NCBI GenBank assembly: GCA_016213365.1
Contig: JACRAP010000016.1
Location: 1-54,356 of the forward strand
Origin: Candidatus Berkelbacteria bacterium
Lineage (GTDB): Bacteria > Patescibacteriota > UBA1384 > 2-12-FULL-50-11
Direction of reading: 5' to 3'
DNA: 54,356 bases
The position numbers and the translations under genes are program-made. Numbering within the stretch: position 1 is the stretch's first letter; every line of letters begins with the position of its first letter. This document shows, in pieces, positions 20,353 through 30,495 of this stretch. The notes under the pieces were generated by a model. That model saw only the letters and a list, made by a program, of their open reading frames with translations. It did not search any database and was not told the DNA's origin.

Positions 20353-20811
20353 ATGAAGAAACAAATTCTTATGACCGGCGAAGGTTTGGAAAAATTACAA
20401 GTTGAGCTAAAAGAGCTTACCGAAGTTAAGCGTCCTGAAATTGTCAATCGTATTAAGGTTGCAAAAGCGCTCGGGGATTTAAGCGAAAATGCAGAGTATA
20501 CATCCGCTAAAGAAGAGCAGTCTTTTGTTGAGGGTAGAATTCAAGAGCTAGAAGAGCTCTTAAAACACGCTAAAGTTGTTGAGGGTAATAATTCCGATTC
20601 TATCGGCATCGGTTCGTATATCGATTTCGAAGTTGATGGCGACAAAGATTCGTTCGAGCTAGTTGGTTCAACCGAATCCGATCCCGACAACGGCAAAATT
20701 TCCATCGACTCCCCAGTTGGACAAGCGCTACTTGGTCACAGGGTTGGCGACGTAGTTTCGGTTCAGACCCCAGACGGCGCAATTTCCTACAAAATTCTTG
20801 CCGTTAAGTAA
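20353..20811 (+). CDS. greA: Transcription elongation factor GreA
   Basis: LMTGEGLEKLQVELKELTEVKRPEIVNRIKVAKALGDLSENAEYTSAKEEQSFVEGRI; SD aaggag. Confidence 0.97.
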   Translation: MKKQILMTGEGLEKLQVELKELTEVKRPEIVNRIKVAKALGDLSENAEYTSAKEEQSFVEGRIQELEELLKHAKVVEGNNSDSIGIGSYIDFEVDGDKDSFELVGSTESDPDNGKISIDSPVGQALLGHRVGDVVSVQTPDGAISYKILAVK

Positions 20812-20851
20812 CCGCTGGCAATAACTGGTCTCAATCTGGTACACTACCAGC

Positions 20852-22048
20852 ATGATTGACGTCGAATTATTGCGTAAAAATCCGCAGGACTTTCAAGAAA
20901 GTTTAAAAAATCGCTTTATAAAAACCGATTATATCGAGCAGTTTCTAGGTGTGGATAAGAAGTGGCGAGAAATTATTACGCTCACTGATCAACTTCGCGC
21001 ACAAAAAAAAGATTTAAGTACCGATTTTAATACCGCCCAAACCAACCAAGAAAAAATTAAAAATATCAGCGCGCAAATCTCTACAAAAGAGAAAGAACTG
21101 GCGAATCTTGAAAAACAGCGCAAAGAATTTCTCTCAAGAATACCCAATTTATTAAGTAAGGACGTTCCGATCGGCGAAGGCGAAACTGCAAATACTGTAA
21201 TTAAAAAAATCGGTGAAGATCGGCAAGTTGAAGGAATCTCTCACGATCAACTTATGACCAAACTTGGTTGGTTAAACACCGAGGCGGCGGCGAACACTAC
21301 TGGAGCGAGGTTCCGTTACTTACTTTCCGAGGCGGCTTCAACACACTTAAAACTTGTCAGTAAAGCCCAGCAATTCGCGATCAATAAGGGATTTGTTCCT
21401 GTTATTACGCCAGTGATGGCAAAATCGAATTTGCTCGAAGCCGGCGGATTCTTCCCAGACGGCGAAGAAGACACCTTCAAAGTCGACGAGGATTTATATC
21501 TATCTGGGACATCGGAATATTTGCTAGTCGGGCTGTACGCAGGTAAAACCTTGAAGGCCGAGGACTTGCCAATTAGACTGGTTGGCTTTTCAACGTGTTT
21601 TCGTAAAGAAGCGGGTTCGTACGGCAAAGACACGAAAGGAATGTTTAGAGTTCACCAATTTGATAAGGTTGAGATGGTATCAATCTGTAAAAAAGAAGAC
21701 TCTGAAAAAGAGCATCAGTTCTTATTGTCGATGCAGGAAGAGTTTGTCAGCTCGCTCAATTTACCGTTTCAAGTAGTGTTGATCGGTAGCGGCGACACCG
21801 AAAAGAAAGCGATCAAACGTTACGACATCGAAACTTGGTTTCCCGGACAGAACAAACATCGCGAAACGCACTCGGTCAGTAACTGCACCGATTATCAATC
21901 AAGAAGTTTGGGTATAAAGGTTAAAAAGGTTGATGCAACTGAATTTGCCCACACCTTAAATGGAACGCTTTATACCGAACGAACTTTACTTGCATTAATT
22001 GAAAATAATCAAACGCCAGACGGAAAAGTAAACCTACCAAATGATTAA
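20852..22048 (+). CDS. serS: Seryl-tRNA synthetase
   Basis: N-terminal coiled coil; TSEYLLVGLYAG, FRKEAGSYGKDTKGMFRVHQFDKVE, HTLNGTLYTERTLLALIENNQ. Confidence 0.95.
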   Translation: MIDVELLRKNPQDFQESLKNRFIKTDYIEQFLGVDKKWREIITLTDQLRAQKKDLSTDFNTAQTNQEKIKNISAQISTKEKELANLEKQRKEFLSRIPNLLSKDVPIGEGETANTVIKKIGEDRQVEGISHDQLMTKLGWLNTEAAANTTGARFRYLLSEAASTHLKLVSKAQQFAINKGFVPVITPVMAKSNLLEAGGFFPDGEEDTFKVDEDLYLSGTSEYLLVGLYAGKTLKAEDLPIRLVGFSTCFRKEAGSYGKDTKGMFRVHQFDKVEMVSICKKEDSEKEHQFLLSMQEEFVSSLNLPFQVVLIGSGDTEKKAIKRYDIETWFPGQNKHRETHSVSNCTDYQSRSLGIKVKKVDATEFAHTLNGTLYTERTLLALIENNQTPDGKVNLPND

Positions 22049-24608
22049 AATTCTTTCAAAATTTTTTGGCGACTTAAACACTAAAGAAGTTAATAAATAT
22101 TCGGGTAAGGTTGAGCAAATTAACGCCGAGGAAGCTGGGCTTGAAAAACTCACCGATAAACAACTGACCGAAAAATCAAATAATTTAAAGCAAAAAGTTA
22201 GAGCCGAAGTTGAGCAGATTATTCAAAAAACGACTGATCGCGCTGCCGATCCGGAAGATTTGAAAAAACTTAGAAAAAAATTACTCAACGAATTATTGGA
22301 AAATTTTATTGTTGAGGCGTTTGCGCTGGTTCGCGAGGCGTCTAAACGCTCAATTGGACTAAGACATTTCGATGTACAGTTAATCGGAGGAATGGTTTTG
22401 CACGACGGTAAAATCGCCGAAATGCAAACCGGAGAAGGAAAGACTTTGGTTGCTAGCTTGCCGCTCTATTTAAACGCACTAACCGGGCTTGGCGTGCATT
22501 TAGTGACTGTTAACGATTACCTTGCTCGCAGAGATGCTGGCTGGATGGCGCCGATATTTCATTTACTCGGCTTAGAAGTGGGCGTAATCGGTCCGCAGTT
22601 TTCGCTACTTTACGATCCTAAATTTAGTTCAGACGAAGAAGACGAACGTTTAAAGAATCTTAAACCAGTTGATCGTAAACTCGCCTATCAAGCAGATATT
22701 ACTTACTGCACCAATAACGAACTCGGGTTTGATTACTTGCGCGACAATATGGCAAATTCAGTTGAGCAATTAGTTCAAAAAGAATTGCACTTTGCGATCG
22801 TCGACGAAGTCGACTCGATTTTAATCGACGAGGCGCGCACGCCGTTAATAATCTCGAGTTTTTCCAGCGAAGCCGCCGAAGCGTACGTGCGGTTTGCCAA
22901 AATTGTCCCGAAACTAAAAAACGAAGAAGATTTCAAAGTCGACGAAAAAGCCAGGTCGATCTCGCTTACCGATGCTGGTATCGCTAAATTAGAATCTCTA
23001 ATCGGTGTCGACAATTTGTACTCTACCCAAAATACAAATTTAGTTCACTACGTCGACACCGCACTTAAAGCATTCGTTTTATACAAAAAAAATAAAGACT
23101 ACGTCGTAAAAGACGGCGAGGTAGTAATTGTCGACGAATTTACTGGTAGAATGCTCGCTGGACGACGCTACTCCGAAGGGTTACACCAGGCATTAGAAGC
23201 TAAAGAAGGCGTTAACGTTCAGCAGGAATCGATTACGCTAGCAACAATTACTTTCCAAAACTATTTCCGACTTTATACAAAACTTTCCGGTATGACCGGT
23301 ACGGCCGTTACCGAGGCGGAAGAGTTTTCAAAAATTTATCATTTGGAAGTTGTAAGTATTCCAACCAACAGACAGTCTGCGCGTCGCGACTTACAAGACT
23401 TAATTTACAAAAACGAGGACGCAAAATTTAAGGCAATCGCCGAGAAGATCTCGGAACTTCAACAGCTTGGCCAGCCGGTTTTGGTGGGAACGGTATCGAT
23501 CGCAAAATCAGAAAAACTCTCAAAATTTTTAAAGGCAAAAAATATTAAACACTCGGTATTAAATGCTAAGCAACATCAAAAAGAGGGTTTGGTTGTAGCG
23601 CAGGCCGGTAAGATTGGTTCGGTGACGGTGGCAACGAATATGGCCGGTCGCGGCGTAGACATTGTACTTGGTGGTGCTCCACCTTCAACAAAAACTGATT
23701 TAAAAGACTGGGAGAAAGAACACCAGAAAGTATTGGAACTAGGCGGATTGTATGTAATTGGAACCGAGCGTCACGAATCGCGTCGAATCGACAATCAGTT
23801 GCGCGGTCGTTCTGGTCGTCAGGGCGATCCGGGCGTGAGTCAGTTCTACATTTCTACCGACGACGATCTAATGCGCATTTTCGGTGGAGACAGAATGAAA
23901 AACTTAATGGAACGGCTTAATGTTCCAGACGATGTGAGTATAAATAACCCACTTCTATCTCGCGCGATCGAACAAGCCCAAAGCCGAGTTGAGGGGCATA
24001 ACTTTGATATTCGAAAACAGTTAGTTGAATACGACGACGTAACCAATAAACAACGCTCAGCGATCTATCGAAGACGTCAACAAGTATTAAGTTCCCGTTC
24101 GTTGTCTGATTTTAAATTATTACTCTCAGAGATTGAGTCGTTATTTAACGATGAGCAACTCGCTGAATTTAAAAAACGAATTAAGGGCGTTCCAGAAGAA
24201 ATTGTTCACGACGTTTTGAAAGCGGTGAGTTTACGTTCGATCGATGTACTTTGGGTCGAGCATCTTAAAAATCTTGAGAATTTGCGCGAAAGTATTGGTT
24301 TAAGGGGTTACAGCCAAAAAGACCCGATTGTAGAGTACAAGCAAGAGGCGTACCGACTTTACAGCGAACTGGAGCAGACGATAAACGAGCAAATTATAGA
24401 CATGCTTCTTAGAGTTGAAATTAAGTTAGAGCACGATCAACCTCAAAAACAACCGGTTTCAACCAATAAAGATGAGAGTGTACAATTATCGGCACAAAAG
24501 ATCGGCCGAAACGATCCGTGTCCGTGCGGCGCCATCGATCCCAAAACCGGCAAGGTTTACAAGTATAAAAAGTGCGGGTTGATTAACGCACCGCATCATC
24601 AGTCTTAA
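22041..24608 (+). CDS. secA: Protein translocase ATPase SecA
   Basis: MQTGEGKTLVASLPLYLNAL, VDEVDSILIDEARTPLIIS, TNMAGRGVDIVLGG, C-terminal Cys motif GRNDPCPCG. Confidence 0.97.
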   Translation: MIKILSKFFGDLNTKEVNKYSGKVEQINAEEAGLEKLTDKQLTEKSNNLKQKVRAEVEQIIQKTTDRAADPEDLKKLRKKLLNELLENFIVEAFALVREASKRSIGLRHFDVQLIGGMVLHDGKIAEMQTGEGKTLVASLPLYLNALTGLGVHLVTVNDYLARRDAGWMAPIFHLLGLEVGVIGPQFSLLYDPKFSSDEEDERLKNLKPVDRKLAYQADITYCTNNELGFDYLRDNMANSVEQLVQKELHFAIVDEVDSILIDEARTPLIISSFSSEAAEAYVRFAKIVPKLKNEEDFKVDEKARSISLTDAGIAKLESLIGVDNLYSTQNTNLVHYVDTALKAFVLYKKNKDYVVKDGEVVIVDEFTGRMLAGRRYSEGLHQALEAKEGVNVQQESITLATITFQNYFRLYTKLSGMTGTAVTEAEEFSKIYHLEVVSIPTNRQSARRDLQDLIYKNEDAKFKAIAEKISELQQLGQPVLVGTVSIAKSEKLSKFLKAKNIKHSVLNAKQHQKEGLVVAQAGKIGSVTVATNMAGRGVDIVLGGAPPSTKTDLKDWEKEHQKVLELGGLYVIGTERHESRRIDNQLRGRSGRQGDPGVSQFYISTDDDLMRIFGGDRMKNLMERLNVPDDVSINNPLLSRAIEQAQSRVEGHNFDIRKQLVEYDDVTNKQRSAIYRRRQQVLSSRSLSDFKLLLSEIESLFNDEQLAEFKKRIKGVPEEIVHDVLKAVSLRSIDVLWVEHLKNLENLRESIGLRGYSQKDPIVEYKQEAYRLYSELEQTINEQIIDMLLRVEIKLEHDQPQKQPVSTNKDESVQLSAQKIGRNDPCPCGAIDPKTGKVYKYKKCGLINAPHHQS

Positions 24609-25360
24609 TGAATTTATGGAGGGGGGATCCGGAGCTAGTATTGCCGTACGAAGAGGGGCAGATAAATAAGTCCGTCGAACGAGCGATCGATAAAATTAGT
24701 TACACCCAAACTGAAATCGAAAAATCTGATCTAGCTATATTTATCGCCCAAGCCAAACTTCGTCATATCCCGTTTTCTAATGGCGTCGCCTCGCGCGACG
24801 CGCTTGAGTACTGCAAAATTGCGGCTAAATCGAGCGATTACATAAAAGACAGTATTTTAATCTCAGCACAAGTCTACATATTAACCGGTGAAAAATCTCT
24901 TGCTCGAAAAAAAATCGAAGAATTTGCGCCTTTTATTGAAACTAAAGAATTAGCAGCGCCGTTTATAAGTGTATTTGCCCAGTTTTCGATTTTTTCTGGT
25001 GATTTTCTATCAGCACAAAATTATCTATCCTCAGCCGAAGAACATTTTGTCAGGTTTAACGACGATACGTTATTACACCAAGAGATAATATTTTACCAAG
25101 CCGTAAACGCCTATCTTTCGGGCGAATTACATACAGCCGAGGAGCTAATCGAGTTAGTTGAGTCGTATTTTCGATCGGACTTTGGCGGTGTTAGTTATAA
25201 TTATTTATTAACCAGAGCTTTATTATTAAAATTATTACTTATTGATACAAATAAAAATAAACTTCAAAAAGAAATTACGGATTTACTCCGGCATCAAGAT
25301 AAAGAAGTGGCGATAGCGCTTGAGGCGTTTATCCAAGAGTTGATGGTACTTAAACAATAA
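24608..25360 (+). CDS. hypothetical TPR-like helical protein
   Basis: Start overlaps secA stop (taATG); helical repeats. Confidence 0.65.
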   Translation: MNLWRGDPELVLPYEEGQINKSVERAIDKISYTQTEIEKSDLAIFIAQAKLRHIPFSNGVASRDALEYCKIAAKSSDYIKDSILISAQVYILTGEKSLARKKIEEFAPFIETKELAAPFISVFAQFSIFSGDFLSAQNYLSSAEEHFVRFNDDTLLHQEIIFYQAVNAYLSGELHTAEELIELVESYFRSDFGGVSYNYLLTRALLLKLLLIDTNKNKLQKEITDLLRHQDKEVAIALEAFIQELMVLKQ

Positions 25361-25374
25361 TTTATTCTAATTTT

Positions 25375-26694
25375 ATGGGTTCACCAAAAAGAGTAATTAA
25401 GGAAGTGGTAATTGATGCCGAAGTAGTTATCGGTGAAATAAAAAATAATTCCGAAGTAAAAAAAGTTAAAAAATACTGGCGAATGCTTGGCCCGGGCCTT
25501 ACCACCGGCGCAGCCGACGACGACCCGTCCGGTGTTGCCACCTACTCGCAAGCCGGCGCCCAATACGGCTTTGGTTTGTTATGGCTTTCTATTTTTACTT
25601 TTCCGTTAATGGCCGTAGTACAGGAAATGTGCGCCCGAATCGGAATCGTTACGGGCAAGGGGCTTGCAACCAACATTAAGGAACATTTTCCAAAATGGTT
25701 TTTATTTGGTTCAACGATACTGTTATTTGCCGCAAATAGTTTTAATATCGGTGCCGATTTGGGGGCGATGGCAAAATCAACTCAACTAATATTTCCCACG
25801 CTGAATTTTGCGATCTTAATAATATTATTTACAGGTGTCTCGCTAATTCTTCAGATTTTTTTATCTTACGATCATTACGCTCGTATCTTGAAATGGCTGG
25901 CTTTGGTGTTGTTGTCGTATATCGTTGCAACTCTTATGATCCCGAACTTAAATTGGCAAGAAATATTGAGCGGTGCAGTTATCCCAAAATTTAGTTTTAA
26001 CGAACAATCGATTCTTTTAATCGCCGCCGTACTTGGAACAACAATCTCGCCGTATTTATTCTTCTGGCAAACGTCGCAAGAAGTTGAAGAGGCAAAAGTG
26101 AAAACACAAGTCGATAGAAATGCGCTAAAAAGAATGCGAATTGATGTTTGGTCTGGAATGCTTCTATCTAACGTTGTAATGTTTTTTATTATCGCCGCAT
26201 GCGGAGCGACGCTTTACGTAAACGGAATTACCAATATTAGCACGCTCGAACAGGCCGCGCTGGCGCTAAAACCGTTTGCCGGTAATGGTGCGATAACAAT
26301 TTTTACTATTGGAATAATTGGAACAGGACTATTAGCGATACCAGTTTTAGCTGGATCGGCCTCTTACGCAATCGCAGAGACCTTTGGTTGGAGGGAGGGC
26401 TTAAATAAGAGCTTAAAACAAGCTAGAGCTTTTTATGGAGTAATTATTATCTCGATGCTACTTGGATTATCGCTTAATTTTATCGGGCTAGATCCGGTAA
26501 AAACCTTAATATACAGCGCTCTTGCAAACGGAATAATCGCCCCGCCGATATTACTAGCGATACTACTATTATCAAGTAATAAAAAAATTATGGGCGAACA
26601 CGCAAGTAGTAACGGCTCTAAAATCGTAGGGGTACTTATTGTAATAATCATGACACTCGCTAGCGCCTATTCAGTTATCAAGATTTTTAGTTAG
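25375..26694 (+). CDS. NRAMP-family divalent metal transporter
   Basis: LGPGLTTGAADDDPSGVATYSQAGAQYGFGLLW; about 11 TM helices. Confidence 0.9.
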   Translation: MGSPKRVIKEVVIDAEVVIGEIKNNSEVKKVKKYWRMLGPGLTTGAADDDPSGVATYSQAGAQYGFGLLWLSIFTFPLMAVVQEMCARIGIVTGKGLATNIKEHFPKWFLFGSTILLFAANSFNIGADLGAMAKSTQLIFPTLNFAILIILFTGVSLILQIFLSYDHYARILKWLALVLLSYIVATLMIPNLNWQEILSGAVIPKFSFNEQSILLIAAVLGTTISPYLFFWQTSQEVEEAKVKTQVDRNALKRMRIDVWSGMLLSNVVMFFIIAACGATLYVNGITNISTLEQAALALKPFAGNGAITIFTIGIIGTGLLAIPVLAGSASYAIAETFGWREGLNKSLKQARAFYGVIIISMLLGLSLNFIGLDPVKTLIYSALANGIIAPPILLAILLLSSNKKIMGEHASSNGSKIVGVLIVIIMTLASAYSVIKIFS

Positions 26695-26740
26695 CGCTAT
26701 TTATTTACGCTCGTTCTACTGGTATGCTTAATGACAGTAA

Positions 26741-27490
26741 ATGAATGAAGTTCTTAAGATCGGAAGTAGCCCAAGCGTTAAACCACCAGTTGATCAGGTA
26801 AAAAAACCTCCGCTGATAGATTTTCAAAACGTATCAAAACAGTATCCCAGAAAAGTTGCCCTCAAAGACGTTGATCTGAAAATTTCAGAAGGGGAGTTTG
26901 TTTGTTTGGTTGGCCAAAGCGGCGCCGGCAAAACTACCATAATTAAACTCTTAACCAAACTAGAAAAGCCGTCACGCGGTAAAATTTATGTCGCTAACAG
27001 AAGTTTAAGCGATCTTCGAAGTGGCGAGGTGCCGCTCTACCGGCGAAAAATAGGTGTTGTTTTTCAGGATTTTAAATTACTTCCCCAAAAAACAGTATGG
27101 GAAAATATCGCTTTTGCGCTTGAAGTTTGCGCTTTTAGCGACAAAGAAATTAATCGTCGCACCGAGAAAGTGCTCGAATTAGTTAACTTAATTAAGCGTA
27201 AAGATAATTACCCAAACGAATTATCGGGCGGAGAGCGTCAACGCTGTGCGATCGCACGCGCTTTGGTGCATTCACCTAAAATATTAATCGCCGATGAGCC
27301 AACCGGTAACCTTGATCCGATCAACGCGTGGGAGATTATCGATTTGCTTTACAGAATCAATCAGCGCGGCACCACAGTGATATTAGCTACCCATAACAAG
27401 CAAATTGTCGACAGAATTCAAAAACGCGTTATTTTAATGAAGGCCGGTCAAATTGTCAGCGATCAAGCTGGGGGTAAATATGTCATCTAA
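26741..27490 (+). CDS. ftsE: Cell division ATP-binding protein FtsE
   Basis: VGQSGAGKTTIIKLL, ELSGGERQRCAIARALVHSPKILIADEPTGNLDP. Confidence 0.92.
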   Translation: MNEVLKIGSSPSVKPPVDQVKKPPLIDFQNVSKQYPRKVALKDVDLKISEGEFVCLVGQSGAGKTTIIKLLTKLEKPSRGKIYVANRSLSDLRSGEVPLYRRKIGVVFQDFKLLPQKTVWENIAFALEVCAFSDKEINRRTEKVLELVNLIKRKDNYPNELSGGERQRCAIARALVHSPKILIADEPTGNLDPINAWEIIDLLYRINQRGTTVILATHNKQIVDRIQKRVILMKAGQIVSDQAGGKYVI

Positions 27491-28427
27491 GTCTAAAACT
27501 TTCTGGAGAGTTGCGAAACTTGGTCATCAAAATTTCTGGCGCAATCGATGGTTAACGCTTGGGGCAACGCTGTTAATGACGTTAACCTTAACTATGATCA
27601 GCGTTTCGTTATTAATGACTTTTATTTTACGCGACACCGCCGAATCGATTCGTTCAAAAATTGATATCACGATATATTTTAGAAACGACGCCATCAAAGA
27701 CGAGCAAATCCAACAACTCGCCGAAAAAATAAAGCAAGTTAATGGTGTAATTGCGGTTGATTTTATTGATAAATCGGAAGCGTTGGCAATTTTTAAACGC
27801 TTACCGATTAACGATAATATTAAGTCCCCCATCGACGAGAAAAATAATCCCCTACCTAGAAGTGTGTTAGTAGACACGCAAAATCCAGACGACATTCAGG
27901 CGGTTGTAAATAACATCGATTCGATCGATTCCAACGATTACATCTGCTCCGAATGTGTTTCGTACGATCAAAATAAAGAGAAGGTTGATAAAGTAATCTC
28001 TGCAACTCAATTTGTTCAGCTAATTGGAATAGGTCTAAGTGTATTTTTTGGAGTAATTGCTATTTTTAATGTTTATAACATTATTAAAATCACAATTACT
28101 GCTAGAAGTGATGAGATCGAGATAATGCGCGTTGTCGGTGCGTCAAATATGTTTGTTCGGGGACCGTTTATTGTTGAAGGGATTTTATACGGCCTAATAG
28201 GCACAATCTTTACTACCTCGTTTTTGCTTTTAATGGCAAAACTAAGTTTTGGTGGGGGCAGTACAACGAATAGCTCGGGGTTTTCGATCTCAAATTTACT
28301 AGGAATTGATATTTACACCTATCTAGTTACCCATATTTGGCAGTTAGTGGCAGTACAGTTTTTAGCAGGTTCTGTTCTGGGGGTAGTAGTAAGTTTAATC
28401 TCGATTAGAAAGTTTCTTAAATCATAA
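27480..28427 (+). CDS. ftsX: Cell division permease FtsX
   Basis: FWRNRWLTLGATLLMTLTLTMISVSLLM, IYFRNDAIKDEQI, EIMRVVGASNMFVRGPFIVEG. ATG at 27480 preferred over track start 27453. Confidence 0.92.
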   Translation: MSSKSKTFWRVAKLGHQNFWRNRWLTLGATLLMTLTLTMISVSLLMTFILRDTAESIRSKIDITIYFRNDAIKDEQIQQLAEKIKQVNGVIAVDFIDKSEALAIFKRLPINDNIKSPIDEKNNPLPRSVLVDTQNPDDIQAVVNNIDSIDSNDYICSECVSYDQNKEKVDKVISATQFVQLIGIGLSVFFGVIAIFNVYNIIKITITARSDEIEIMRVVGASNMFVRGPFIVEGILYGLIGTIFTTSFLLLMAKLSFGGGSTTNSSGFSISNLLGIDIYTYLVTHIWQLVAVQFLAGSVLGVVVSLISIRKFLKS

Positions 28428-28465
28428 TTGACACAAGTGCATTTGTTTGTAATATATAATTACTA

Positions 28466-29638
28466 ATGAAAGAGGGGCAAATAATTAACAACACAAAAAA
28501 AGTACTTGTATTACTCGGTGTAGTAGTATTTCTATTACCATCGTTCTCTGAGGCCGCAACATTGAGCGAACTTTTAAGACGACAACGCGAATTGCAACGA
28601 CAATCAGAATTAAATAAACAAAAACTAGATCAAACCCGTCGAGAGGCAAGAAGTTTAAGCGAAGCGATCGGCGACATCGAATCTGATATCAACTACACCC
28701 AAAACAGAATAAATAATACCGGAGAGCGAATTAGTGCGACAAATCAAATAATCGACGAACTCTCAAAAGATATAAAACTTAAGGAAGCCGATATTAGCGT
28801 TTTAACCAAGCAAAATAATAACGCTTACGTCTTACTTTACGAACTCTCGCAAACTAGTACGATCGAACAAGTCTTAACCGGTAACTCGATTAACGACGTA
28901 TTATCACAGGCGCAGTTTATCCAATCGATCCAAACAGACTTGCAAGCCGATATTTTAGAAGTAAATCGGCTTAAAGACGAGCTATCGAAGCAAAAATCGG
29001 AGGCAGAAAGTCAAAAGACAAACCTAAGCGAACTTAATTCTGATTTAAAACAAAGTCAAAGTTCGTTACTTGGACAGCGAACCCAGAAAACCTATCTTTT
29101 ATCGGTAACTAAAAATAACGAAGCGACGTATCAAAACCTAATTAATAAAATAAAACAAGAAGCCGATTTTATTTCAGAAGAGATTTATCAAAAGCGTCAA
29201 AGTTTAGGTGATAGTTTGCCGGGAGTGGATACGTATCCATATAAAAACTATAAACCCAATACACCCGATCCGTGGGGGTTCTTAATGAGACAGTGCACAT
29301 CTTACCCAGCTTACAGAGTGGATGGACTGTGGTACAGAAACCCGTTACCGCCAGGTGTACCAAGGGGTCACGCGATGTATTGGCCGGCGATGGCGCGTTA
29401 CCGTGGCGTACCGACCGGTAGCGTTCCAAGAAAGGGCGCATTCATCGTTTGGGGCGAGCCGGGCAAATACGTAAATTATAATTACATTAGTTCGCTGGGG
29501 CATGTTGCGTTTGTAGAGCGAGTCCACTCAAGAACCGATATCGAAGTATCCGACTACAACTGGAAAAAATACGCGTACTCCTACAGAAGAATTAATCCAA
29601 CCAAATTCGGTAGCCCTACATACATCTATATAAAGTAA
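28466..29638 (+). CDS. Coiled-coil CHAP-domain peptidoglycan hydrolase (PcsB-like architecture)
   Basis: Signal peptide, long coiled coil, C-terminal CHAP (RQCTSYPAYRV...GHVAFVERV), directly after ftsEX. Confidence 0.85.
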   Translation: MKEGQIINNTKKVLVLLGVVVFLLPSFSEAATLSELLRRQRELQRQSELNKQKLDQTRREARSLSEAIGDIESDINYTQNRINNTGERISATNQIIDELSKDIKLKEADISVLTKQNNNAYVLLYELSQTSTIEQVLTGNSINDVLSQAQFIQSIQTDLQADILEVNRLKDELSKQKSEAESQKTNLSELNSDLKQSQSSLLGQRTQKTYLLSVTKNNEATYQNLINKIKQEADFISEEIYQKRQSLGDSLPGVDTYPYKNYKPNTPDPWGFLMRQCTSYPAYRVDGLWYRNPLPPGVPRGHAMYWPAMARYRGVPTGSVPRKGAFIVWGEPGKYVNYNYISSLGHVAFVERVHSRTDIEVSDYNWKKYAYSYRRINPTKFGSPTYIYIK

Positions 29639-29700
29639 TAAACATTAAATAGTACCTAAAAGGTATTGATTAATTACCAAAATTTCCAGATATTGAACTT

Positions 29701-29892
29701 ATGGATAGTAATTTTTTCATCTATCTGGGTTACGGAATATTTCTATTAATTGTGCTTGTAATTAATTTGTTATATTTTTTCCAAGTATTTAAATACCGGC
29801 TTCCAGGCGATGCTTCGTTATCAGTTCTAACGCTTCATATAATTTTACTGTTATTAGTTTTATTTAGCGGAAGTTATTTTTTTAGAACATAA
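29701..29892 (+). CDS. hypothetical small membrane protein
   Basis: 63 aa, two TM helices, abuts the next gene. Confidence 0.6.
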   Translation: MDSNFFIYLGYGIFLLIVLVINLLYFFQVFKYRLPGDASLSVLTLHIILLLLVLFSGSYFFRT

Positions 29893-30495
29893 ATGTCGCA
29901 TTTAATCGATACAGAAATTAACAGTCACGACCCCGCCTTTTTATATTTGAATTTGCATACAAACGAAGAGATAAAACTTGTTGTTCGCCACCACTGGGCA
30001 GGGTTTTTGGGAACTTTGCTGTTGGTGGTTGGAATGGGTTTATTTCCGTTGTTTATTTTATTTGCAGTAAACCTTACTTTTAAAGATTCTATCGACCAAT
30101 ATATGCCGATAATTTCCGTTGCAATCACTGGTTTTTATTTATTTTTACTGACGTTTTTATTTGGCGCGTGGATTAACTATTACTACGATATTATTTTTAT
30201 TACTAACGAGCGAATCGTTAACGTAGCGCAAGAAGGGTTACTTAGTCGTAAAACTTCAGAGCTTAACTTAAGGCAAGTAGAAAATGTTACGGCGGAAGTA
30301 GAGGGTTTTCTACAAACCGCATTAAATTACGGAATATTGGTTATTGAAACGGCAGGCGAGGGAACTACCGGCAATATCGATAAACCTGGGATAAAGGGCT
30401 TTTTTACGGTGACTGACGTACCGGACCCAAACCGCCTTGCTCGGGTTATCTTGGAGTTTCACCGCAATGTTGTTTCCTCAACGGACAATAACTAG
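29893..30495 (+). CDS. Membrane-associated bacterial PH-domain protein
   Basis: Two TM helices then DIIFITNERIVNVAQEGLLSRKTSELNLRQVENVTAEVEG. Confidence 0.75.
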   Translation: MSHLIDTEINSHDPAFLYLNLHTNEEIKLVVRHHWAGFLGTLLLVVGMGLFPLFILFAVNLTFKDSIDQYMPIISVAITGFYLFLLTFLFGAWINYYYDIIFITNERIVNVAQEGLLSRKTSELNLRQVENVTAEVEGFLQTALNYGILVIETAGEGTTGNIDKPGIKGFFTVTDVPDPNRLARVILEFHRNVVSSTDNN

